Shown: positions 1 to 5,233 of the stretch, in pieces
Position numbering within the stretch: the first letter of the stretch is position 1
How the letters are laid out: the number at the start of each line of letters is the position of its first letter
NCBI GenBank assembly: GCA_020625635.1
Contig: JAHLBL010000089.1
Coordinates: 1-6,684, forward strand
Source: a bacterium
GTDB lineage: Bacteria > Bacillota > Clostridia > Oscillospirales > Acutalibacteraceae
DNA length: 6,684 bases
Reading direction: 5' to 3'
Position numbers and translations under genes: made by a program
The notes under the pieces: generated by a model
Database searches by the model: none
Told to the model about the DNA's origin: nothing
The model's input: the letters and a program-made list of their open reading frames with translations, nothing else

Positions 1-47
1 AGCTTAAAGCGCTTTTTAGCTCCGCTGTGTGTTTTGATTTTAGGCAT
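1..47 (-). CDS. rpmI: 50S ribosomal protein L35, N-terminal fragment (cut by window edge)
   Basis: Only the first 15 codons lie in the window; they read MPKIKTHSGAKKRFK, the highly conserved N-terminus of bacterial ribosomal protein L35, a small basic protein of the large subunit. The ATG is at 47-45, preceded by a full AAGGAGG ribosome binding site at 63-57 with a 9-nt spacer. It starts 24 nt after the infC stop codon, the usual infC-rpmI(-rplT) order, so it is co-transcribed with infC from the promoter near 760. The truncation is due to the window boundary, not to a mutation. Identification is firm despite the short length because the N-terminal motif and the neighbour agree. Confidence 0.93.
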   Translation of the reverse strand, partial: MPKIKTHSGAKKRFK

Positions 48-71
48 AATATTTATCCTCCTTAGCTTTAA

Positions 72-590
72 TTACTTATTTGGCTTTGGCGCAAGAAACA
101 TAAGCATATTGCGACCTTCAAGCTTAGCCGGTTTTGTGATAACGGCGTTTTCCTCACAGGCTTCGGCAAAACGCTTCATAAGGTCGTAGCCGAATTCGGA
201 ATGACCCATTTCACGTCCGCGGAAACGAATTGAAACCTTTACCTTATCACCGTGATTCAAGAACTTTACAGCGTTGTTGAGTTTGGTGTTAAAGTCGTGT
301 GTATCGATGTTGAGGGTTAAGCGAACCTCTTTTGTATCGATGATCTTCTGATTTTTCCTTGCTTCCTTTTCCCTTTTAGCCTGCTCAAATCTGTACTTGC
401 CGTAATCCATAATCTTGCATACAGGCGGTTTAGCCTGCGGAGCAATTTTAACCAGATCAAGGTCTTCTTTTGCAGCCAGATCAAGAGCTTCCTTAGCAGA
501 CATTATTCCGAGCTGTTCACCGCTTGCGCTGATAATTCTGAGCTCGTTGTCTCTTATATCCTCGTTAATCTGAATTTCTTGCTTGCTGAT
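72..590 (-). CDS. infC: Translation initiation factor IF-3
   Basis: IF-3 binds the 30S subunit, prevents premature 50S joining and proofreads the start codon and initiator tRNA. The protein begins SKQEIQINEDIRDNELRII, the typical N-domain start. It carries the family signature around residues 62-70 (DYGKYRFEQ), a basic helical linker to about residue 82, and a C-terminal domain ending in LMFLAPKPNK. At 172 residues it matches the usual length. The open frame continues upstream to an ATG at 719, but those 43 extra codons lie in the structured leader and match nothing in IF-3. No ATG, GTG or TTG falls at the expected start. The GGAGG at 604-600 points to ATC at 590 (9-nt spacer), or less likely GTT at 593 (6-nt spacer). 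A near-cognate start codon is known for infC in other bacteria, where IF-3 represses its own translation. The family is certain; the exact start codon is inferred. Confidence 0.93.
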   Translation of the reverse strand: MSKQEIQINEDIRDNELRIISASGEQLGIMSAKEALDLAAKEDLDLVKIAPQAKPPVCKIMDYGKYRFEQAKREKEARKNQKIIDTKEVRLTLNIDTHDFNTKLNNAVKFLNHGDKVKVSIRFRGREMGHSEFGYDLMKRFAEACEENAVITKPAKLEGRNMLMFLAPKPNK

Positions 591-599
591 AACAAAGCA

Positions 600-604
600 C
601 CTCC
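600..604 (-). promoter_or_regulatory. infC ribosome binding site that fixes the non-AUG start
   Basis: GGAGG on the minus strand, 9 nt before ATC (590-588) and 6 nt before GTT (593-591). It lies just downstream of the leader terminator hairpin and inside the longer open frame that starts at 719. A strong site at this place argues that translation starts here and not at 719. Confidence 0.8.
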
Positions 605-740
605 AAAGCGATAATATATAAAATAAATGCGGACAGAAATCCGTCCGCATTACAATACTAATAAACAAAATGTTCAATGGTATTGACCCGTGCAGACGAA
701 ACCCCACAGGTGAAAGCATTACTGCTTTACTTTATTTTAC
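605..740 (-). promoter_or_regulatory. infC-rpmI operon leader RNA with attenuator (L20-leader-like)
   Basis: The untranslated leader runs from the inferred transcription start near 740 to the infC ribosome binding site. Three helices can form in the terminated state: a 7-bp stem ACCUGUG/CACGGGU (711-705 with 692-686), a hairpin CAAUAC/GUAUUG (685-680 with 658-653) containing an inner 6-bp stem, and the terminator stem (651-643 with 634-626). An alternative 9-bp pairing joins UCGUCUGCA (699-691) to UGCGGACGG (649-641). It takes up the terminator 5' arm and opens the first stem, so the two states exclude each other. Firmicutes infC operons are known to be controlled by ribosomal protein L20 through such a leader. 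Membership in that RNA family is inferred from position and architecture only. Confidence 0.75.
615..651 (-). terminator. Intrinsic terminator/attenuator in the infC leader
   Basis: A perfect 9-bp stem, AAUGCGGAC with GUCCGCAUU (651-643 and 634-626), has an 8-nt loop and is followed by the U-rich stretch UAUUUUAUAUA. It lies between the promoter and the infC ribosome binding site, so it must be conditional. It may also stop transcripts running in from the operon upstream, since no other terminator is visible between the stop codon at 779 and infC. Confidence 0.8.
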
Positions 741-746
741 CGTATG

Positions 747-775
747 ATTATATACTATTGATTAAAAAATGTCAA
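747..775 (-). promoter_or_regulatory. Sigma-A promoter of infC-rpmI
   Basis: The -35 box TTGACA (775-770) and the -10 box TATAAT (752-747) both match consensus perfectly and are separated by exactly 17 nt. The inferred start is near 740. The -35 box begins 3 nt after the stop codon of the upstream phosphotransferase gene. A full-consensus promoter suits a highly expressed translation operon and also suits control after initiation by the leader attenuator. Confidence 0.92.
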
Positions 776-778
776 GAG

Positions 779-2557
779 TTATTCCAAACATTTATAAATT
801 AAATCCGCGATTCTCTGTGAGGACTGACCGTCAAAATCATCAAAGAACATATTTCTGAAGCGTTCGATCTTTTCGGTTTCAAAATCCTCCTCCTGAATAG
901 CTTTAAGCAAAGCGTAAAGAGAGTTACAGATTTTACCCGGAATATACAGCTTGAAATCGAAATAAAAGTCACGCGACTTGATATAGGGCTGTAAGTCGAA
1001 CGCATAGAAAAGCATCGGGATATTGAGCAGTGACGCCTCAAAAATAAGCGATGAATAGTCGCTGATGATAACATCGGCTACAAAGAGCAGATCGTTGATT
1101 TCCGTGCTCTCGGACAAGTCTATTACGCGGTCTCTGTACTCGTCGGGAATCGGATGCTGCTCCGTGATAAACGGATGGTGCTTGATAATAAGCGCGTAAT
1201 CCTCTCCGAGAGTATCGCAGACCTCACTTACATCGAACAGCTCCATAGGATAATGAGCGCTCGCCTTTACATCACCGCGGAAAGTAGGCGCAAAGAGAAT
1301 GATTTTCTTGTCCTTAAAATTAGGATACTGACTGTAGAACTCGTCTACGACTTTTTTCTTGTAGTTTTCATCAAAGAAGATGTCGGTTCTCGCGATACCT
1401 GTCGGAACGATGTTGTCCGTAGCGATACCGAAGCCTTCGGAATGGCACTTCTTACAATACGCTGAGCTTACTGTAACGTAGTCGTAGGAACGGTGCATCC
1501 TTGTAGGCTGAGGCGAGCCCTTGGGCTTGCCGAGTCTGGAAAAGCCGAATGTCTTGAACGCTCCGCAAGCGTGCCAGAGCTGTACAAGCTTCGTCTCGGG
1601 CTTGAGGTCCAGAAGGTGAATCTGAGGTGTAAACTCATCAAGAACAACAACCTTACTGGTAGCGCAAGCCTCTGTAAAGTCGTCAATCTCCTTTTTGGTC
1701 ATATAACGGAAGGTTTTTGTGTTATAAAGGAAGTTGATATCGAGGTTCTTGTCGTCCTTTAATTTATTATATACGAATTCAAAGTTACCCGAAAGCTCCT
1801 CGCGTCTTGTTGAGAAGAAAGTAATCTTGTTAGGCTGAACCTTCTTTCTCTTCTTGTGCTTATAGGAGCTGCGAATCTTGCTTCTCTTATATCTGTCCAT
1901 CGTGAATTTCTCACGCGAAACGCTCGAATAACGGTAAATAACGTATGAAGCGAGACGTTTCAGTTTGTTTTCCGACTCAATTTTGCTCGGCATTGAAATA
2001 AAGCCCGTAAAGGTAAGCAAGCCTTCGAGAACAAAGAACGGAATAAGAATAATAGACAGCAGGAATGTAAAAATTTTAAGAATGAAGTTGAGAGCCTTTA
2101 CAAAGGACGCTTTTCTCGCCTCTCCCCTGATTTTTTCGGGACGGCTTTCGATATGAAAATGATCGCCGCAATCAGTCAGCTTAAAGAAATTATCATCCTG
2201 AATAAACTCATCGGGAGTGATTTTTACAGGAACCTTCTCGGCGTAAAAATCCGCGAAGCTGAGATTCAGATACATATCAAACGGAAGTCCCTGACCTCTT
2301 GTTTTCCAGAAAAGGTAGTCGAGCCTGTAGGTGTATGTTCCAGAGAACATACATTTACCGTCGATATAAGTAATGTTGCCGAAACGTATTACCATGGGAA
2401 TACGTCTGTCTTCCTGACCGTTGTCAAAATAAAGAATAACCTTGGGAGTGGAAAGGAACTTGGAATTGATCACAGGGTCGATATATTCACCCGTGATGCT
2501 GATGGTCATCTTCTGTTTTTCCACTACAACGCTGTTTACGTGAATTTTATAATCCAA
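779..2557 (-). CDS. CDP-glycerol/CDP-ribitol (polyol) phosphotransferase family, TagB/TagF/TarL-like
   Basis: This enzyme probably transfers polyol-phosphate units from a CDP-polyol onto a growing surface polymer at the inner face of the membrane. The 592-residue protein has three parts: a beta-rich N-terminal region (about 1-135), a hydrophobic stretch (about 155-187) followed by a very basic patch (219-240), and the catalytic CDP-polyol phosphotransferase domain (about 242-592). Family landmarks are LWHACGAFKTFGFSR with H329, FAPTFRGD (422-429), KHHP (459-462), SDYSSLIFEA (499-508) and FDDFDGQSSQRI near the end. The start is TTG at 2557, preceded by GGGGG (2570-2566) with an 8-nt spacer. 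It begins 19 nt after the epimerase stop and is the last gene of the operon. Upstream cytidylyltransferase and polyol dehydrogenase genes suggest a CDP-pentitol substrate rather than CDP-glycerol. Whether it is a primase or a polymerase cannot be told from the sequence. Confidence 0.87.
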   Translation of the reverse strand: MDYKIHVNSVVVEKQKMTISITGEYIDPVINSKFLSTPKVILYFDNGQEDRRIPMVIRFGNITYIDGKCMFSGTYTYRLDYLFWKTRGQGLPFDMYLNLSFADFYAEKVPVKITPDEFIQDDNFFKLTDCGDHFHIESRPEKIRGEARKASFVKALNFILKIFTFLLSIILIPFFVLEGLLTFTGFISMPSKIESENKLKRLASYVIYRYSSVSREKFTMDRYKRSKIRSSYKHKKRKKVQPNKITFFSTRREELSGNFEFVYNKLKDDKNLDINFLYNTKTFRYMTKKEIDDFTEACATSKVVVLDEFTPQIHLLDLKPETKLVQLWHACGAFKTFGFSRLGKPKGSPQPTRMHRSYDYVTVSSAYCKKCHSEGFGIATDNIVPTGIARTDIFFDENYKKKVVDEFYSQYPNFKDKKIILFAPTFRGDVKASAHYPMELFDVSEVCDTLGEDYALIIKHHPFITEQHPIPDEYRDRVIDLSESTEINDLLFVADVIISDYSSLIFEASLLNIPMLFYAFDLQPYIKSRDFYFDFKLYIPGKICNSLYALLKAIQEEDFETEKIERFRNMFFDDFDGQSSQRIADLIYKCLE

Positions 2558-2576
2558 CTAAATATCCCCCATAAAA

Positions 2577-3242
2577 TTACTGAACCAAGCTGTAGAATTT
2601 CTCGACAGCTTCCTTAAGAGGCAAGCCTTTACCGTAAACGGACGACGAACCTGCCACAAATATATCAGCGCCTCTCGAGCGCATTTCACCGCAATGATCC
2701 CAGCTTACATGACCGTCTACCTCGATGCTTATATCTTTACCTGATTTATCAATAAGCTCTCTGAGTGCAGACAGTCTGTCCATACTTCCTTCAGCCATCG
2801 GCTGTCCCGCAAACCCGGGATAAACCGTCATAAGAAGCACTGCGTCGACCTCATCAAGATAATCAAGCACAGTCTCAACAGGAGTATCGGGACTGATAGC
2901 TATACATGGACTTGCTCCTCTGCCGCGGATATCCGAAAGTACCGCGTGAGCGTTTTCGCAAGCCTCATAATGAACCGATACCATATCTCCGTCACCGATT
3001 TCCATGGCGTCAAAAAACTGCTGTGGTTCAAATGCCATAATATGGATATCGCGACGGATATTCTTCATTGGTTTCCTGAAGCTTTTTACCATATTTGTAT
3101 CAAATGTGATATTAGGTACAAATTTATTGTCCATAAAATCTATGTGCAAATACTCAACACCGAGTTCGTCAAGCTTCTTGATTTCATCCTCAAGATTGAG
3201 CAGGTCCGCACACATTACAGACGGAGATAATAAACCTCTCAT
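2577..3242 (-). CDS. rpe: Ribulose-phosphate 3-epimerase family protein
   Basis: A 221-residue TIM-barrel epimerase of the RPE family, which interconverts ribulose-5-phosphate and xylulose-5-phosphate (or related ketose phosphates) through a metal-bound enediolate. Expected active-site residues are present: S6 in LSPS, H33 and D35 in LHIDFMD, H67 in DIHIM, and D176 in EVDG. The phosphate-binding loop MTVYPGFAGQ spans 138-147, with a second glycine/serine loop in VAGSSSVYG. It departs from housekeeping RPE in several motifs: DGHV replaces the usual DGGI, MDNKF replaces MDGHF, and LSPSVMCADLL looks more like allulose-6-phosphate epimerase (AlsE). The ATG at 3242 follows GAGG (3251-3248) with a 5-nt spacer and lies 11 nt after the dehydrogenase stop. 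In this operon it would supply or remove the ketose phosphate reduced by the dehydrogenase. The fold is firm; the substrate is inferred. Confidence 0.85.
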   Translation of the reverse strand: MRGLLSPSVMCADLLNLEDEIKKLDELGVEYLHIDFMDNKFVPNITFDTNMVKSFRKPMKNIRRDIHIMAFEPQQFFDAMEIGDGDMVSVHYEACENAHAVLSDIRGRGASPCIAISPDTPVETVLDYLDEVDAVLLMTVYPGFAGQPMAEGSMDRLSALRELIDKSGKDISIEVDGHVSWDHCGEMRSRGADIFVAGSSSVYGKGLPLKEAVEKFYSLVQ

Positions 3243-3253
3243 ATTTACCTCAA

Positions 3254-4306
3254 TTAATCAATTATTACCATAACTTTGCTGTAGAACTCACTGCCGGTTC
3301 TCATGATTTCGAGACCTTCCTCGATGTTCTCGAGAGTTACGCGGTGAGTGATAAGCGGCTTAACCTTAACAGCGCCCGAAGACATAGCGTCAACAACAAC
3401 GCTCCAGTCACTCTGCGGTGTGTTGTTATAAGCGGAATTCCATGTTCCGAAAATTTTAAGCTGCTTTCTGAGAATCTGCCAGTATGTGTTCTGCGGAAAT
3501 GTAAAATCACCATGAGGATTTCCGACAAAAACAACCTTGCCTCCCGAAGCGACGCTGTCAAGACAGTTGCACGCAGTTACGGGAATACCAACAGCCTCAA
3601 TAGCGATATCGGCGCCGTTTCCGTTAGTCTGCTCCATTACCCACTCGATCGGGTCGCCGTGAGAAGCGTTAAAGTAATCATGGAAGCCGAGGCTTTCGAT
3701 AAAGTCGTAGTTATTCAAATCGGTTCCGACAAGCAGAACCTTTCCTGCGCCCCAAGCCTTCGCCCACTGAGCGATAAGCATACCGATAGTACCGGGACCG
3801 TAGATTACAACTGTGTCGCCGATGGTAACTCCCGCCTGTCTCAGCGCGTGAAGCGCAACTGCTGTAGGCTCAGCCATAGCGGCTTCTTCAAATGAAACGT
3901 TATCCGCGATAGGAACGAGATTCCATACGGGAACTCTTACGTACTCGGCGTATGCGCCGTCGGAACGTGAGCCGAGATAGTCGTAATGCTTACAGGTTTC
4001 ATAAACGCCCTTGTTGCAGCTGTTGCAGGTGCGGCAGGGAATCAGCGGAAATACAGCGGCACGTGTACCGATGTACTTTTTGTTCTCCTCGGAAGCCGCG
4101 GCTACGACTTCACCCGCGAACTCGTGTCCGGGAATAGTCGGGAAATGATAAGTTCCGTTGACAAAAATTCTGGGAATATCCGAGCCGCAGATACCGCAAG
4201 CCTTAACTCTGAGCAGAACCTCATCAGGTTTAAGCTCGGGAACGGGATAATCCTCAAGTCGGAGATCACCGACAGCTCTTAATACTCTCGCCTTCATTGT
4301 TTCCAT
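3254..4306 (-). CDS. Zinc-dependent polyol-phosphate dehydrogenase (MDR family, GatD-like); probable ketose-phosphate reductase
   Basis: A 350-residue medium-chain dehydrogenase/reductase. Catalytic zinc ligands are C40 (CGICGSD), H61-E62 (PGHEF) and E146 (AEPTAV). Structural zinc cysteines are C91, C94, C97 and C105. The nucleotide-binding loop is GPGTIG (170-175). CGSDIPRIFVNG and YDYLGSRSDGAYAEY closely resemble galactitol-1-phosphate 5-dehydrogenase (GatD), a polyol-phosphate enzyme. Placed between a TarI-like cytidylyltransferase and an RPE-like epimerase, it probably reduces a pentulose-5-phosphate to a pentitol phosphate, the role of TarJ in ribitol teichoic acid synthesis. Classical TarJ, as I recall it, lacks the structural-zinc cysteines, so this may be a different solution to the same step. 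The frame extends to a TTG at 4324 overlapping the previous stop, but ATG 4306 sits 6 nt after GGAGGG and is preferred. Another sugar-alcohol phosphate remains possible. Confidence 0.85.
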   Translation of the reverse strand: METMKARVLRAVGDLRLEDYPVPELKPDEVLLRVKACGICGSDIPRIFVNGTYHFPTIPGHEFAGEVVAAASEENKKYIGTRAAVFPLIPCRTCNSCNKGVYETCKHYDYLGSRSDGAYAEYVRVPVWNLVPIADNVSFEEAAMAEPTAVALHALRQAGVTIGDTVVIYGPGTIGMLIAQWAKAWGAGKVLLVGTDLNNYDFIESLGFHDYFNASHGDPIEWVMEQTNGNGADIAIEAVGIPVTACNCLDSVASGGKVVFVGNPHGDFTFPQNTYWQILRKQLKIFGTWNSAYNNTPQSDWSVVVDAMSSGAVKVKPLITHRVTLENIEEGLEIMRTGSEFYSKVMVIID

Positions 4307-4312
4307 AATTAA

Positions 4313-4318
4313 CCCTCC
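4313..4318 (-). promoter_or_regulatory. Ribosome binding site choosing the dehydrogenase start
   Basis: GGAGGG on the minus strand lies 6 nt before ATG 4306. It is inside the longer frame opening with TTG at 4324, so it argues for the shorter protein. A second ATG three codons further in (4297) would be 15 nt away, which is too far. Confidence 0.75.
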
Positions 4319-4320
4319 AA

Positions 4321-5010
4321 TCAACCGTTAATAATGGTTTCGAATGTCTCTAAATCTTCTATGGTAGTTATTTTAAAGTTTCTTTCGCTTCCTTCGACAA
4401 GACGGATTTTCATACCGTGGCGGTAAGCAATTTCACTGCTTCCTGCCGTAGTCGCAATCTCGTCATCAGAAACGGAGATATGTATATCAAGGTATTCTTT
4501 GAACTTGAAGCTCTCGGGAGCCTGTCCCGCGAACAGCTCTGAACGCTTCAGAAGATTATCGATCTTCTTACCGTCAGCGCTCTGATATATTGTGTCCTTT
4601 ACGGAAATAACGGGCATAGCGCCGTCATCCTCCGTCGCTCCCACGATACAATCGTTGATAATTTTATCGGAAACGAGCGGACGCGCGGCGTCGTGGATAA
4701 TGCAGATATCGGTATCGGGAGCATTATCCTGTGTGCACTTCAATCCGTTATAGATTGAGTGCTGGCGTGTTCTTCCCGCGGGAGCATATCCGCAGACCTT
4801 TGTAAGACCGTATTTCGCCACATTCTCCTCAACATAATCCTGCCATTCCTCACTGACGACAATTACTATTTTATCAATAGCGGAATGATTCTGGAAAATT
4901 TCAAGGCAGTAAGCGATAATCGGCTTATCCTTTACAATAAGATACTGTTTGGGACGATCGACTCCCATTCTGGAGCCAACTCCGCCCGCTAAAATGATCG
5001 CAGTGTTCAT
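4321..5010 (-). CDS. tarI: IspD/TarI-family CTP:polyol-phosphate cytidylyltransferase
   Basis: A 229-residue nucleotidyltransferase that activates a polyol phosphate with CTP to give a CDP-polyol and pyrophosphate. The nucleotide loop LAGGVGSRMG (7-16) and PKQY (20-23) supply the R14/K21 pair. HDAARPLV (106-113) carries the metal-binding aspartate, and NFKITTIEDL (211-220) the substrate lysine. AGQAPESF (161-168) and GSRMG look more like TarI (ribitol-5-phosphate cytidylyltransferase) than IspD of the MEP isoprenoid pathway. The company of a polyol dehydrogenase and a CDP-polyol phosphotransferase supports this; no MEP gene is nearby. It is the first gene of the operon, with GGAGG at 5021-5017 and a 6-nt spacer to ATG 5010. 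The next gene starts 14 nt after its stop. An IspD role cannot be excluded without testing, because the families overlap and are often mislabelled. Confidence 0.82.
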   Translation of the reverse strand: MNTAIILAGGVGSRMGVDRPKQYLIVKDKPIIAYCLEIFQNHSAIDKIVIVVSEEWQDYVEENVAKYGLTKVCGYAPAGRTRQHSIYNGLKCTQDNAPDTDICIIHDAARPLVSDKIINDCIVGATEDDGAMPVISVKDTIYQSADGKKIDNLLKRSELFAGQAPESFKFKEYLDIHISVSDDEIATTAGSSEIAYRHGMKIRLVEGSERNFKITTIEDLETFETIING

Positions 5011-5042
5011 AAAACACCTCCAAAGACTCTAAATCACCTTTA

Positions 5043-5071
5043 AGAATAACATAAATGTCGGATAAAGTCAA
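5043..5071 (-). promoter_or_regulatory. Proximal promoter (P2) of the tarI-like operon
   Basis: TTGACT (5071-5066), a 17-nt spacer and TATTCT (5048-5043) give a good sigma-A match. The inferred start near 5036 leaves a short leader before GGAGG at 5021. A palindrome ends just upstream of its -35 box. Confidence 0.65.
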
Positions 5072-5072
5072 T

Positions 5073-5094
5073 TTATGAATAGAACTATCCATAA
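5073..5094. repeat. 22-bp near-perfect palindrome, candidate operator
   Basis: The left arm TTATGAATAG (5073-5082) and the right arm CTATCCATAA (5085-5094) are separated by AA. Nine of ten positions are complementary. On the minus strand it lies between the start of P1 and the -35 box of P2, where a dimeric regulator could act on both. As RNA from P1 it would give only a weak AU-rich hairpin with almost no loop, so a DNA-binding site is the more likely reading. The regulator is unknown and the function is inferred. Confidence 0.5.
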
Positions 5095-5112
5095 TATTAT
5101 TTACTCGAAATA

Positions 5113-5141
5113 AGTATAATCTTAATTTATTTAGCTGTCAA
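5113..5141 (-). promoter_or_regulatory. Distal promoter (P1) of the tarI-like operon
   Basis: TTGACA (5141-5136), a 17-nt spacer and TATACT (5118-5113) are close to sigma-A consensus. The inferred start near 5106 gives a leader of roughly 95 nt. With P2 it forms a tandem arrangement facing the cytidylyltransferase gene. Confidence 0.75.
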
Positions 5142-5173
5142 TTTTTGTAAAAAGAATGTAATCTTTTAAAAGC

Positions 5174-5202
5174 TTGATTTAAGAGAAAAACTGTGATACT
5201 AT
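5174..5202 (+). promoter_or_regulatory. Promoter of the CPBP protease-tadA unit
   Basis: TTGATT (5174-5179), a 17-nt spacer and TACTAT (5197-5202), with a TG one base before the -10 box (extended -10). The inferred start near 5209 leaves a leader of about 25 nt. A small inverted repeat, TATCA/TGATA (5200-5204 and 5209-5213), covers the -10 end and the start site; it may be an operator or chance in AT-rich DNA. Confidence 0.68.
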
Positions 5203-5233
5203 CAGTATTGATAAATACAGAAGGAATGGTACT

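Noticed and set aside
591..719. A 43-codon N-terminal extension of IF-3 starting at the ATG at 719
   Set aside because: It lies wholly in the structured leader, resembles nothing in IF-3, and a GGAGG site sits next to the homologous start. An open frame by chance is the simpler reading.
1154..1465. Plus-strand open frames inside the minus-strand operon (for example 1154-1465, 2153-2617, 3344-3895)
   Set aside because: They are opposite well-supported conserved genes, lack ribosome binding sites I can recognise, and their translations look like no protein family.
4307..4324. TTG start at 4324 for the dehydrogenase, overlapping the upstream stop
   Set aside because: GGAGGG would then lie inside the coding region, and the extra residues MIGGLI are just its translation. 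ATG 4306 has the right spacing.
4321..5010. Reading the cytidylyltransferase simply as IspD of the MEP isoprenoid pathway
   Set aside because: The TarI-like motifs and the neighbours (polyol dehydrogenase, CDP-polyol phosphotransferase) fit CDP-polyol synthesis better. It is kept as an alternative, not excluded.
5163..5172. CTTTTAAAAG palindrome upstream of the CPBP promoter
   Set aside because: It is short, made almost only of A and T, and lies in an AT-rich stretch, so it is expected by chance. I see no reason to call it an operator.
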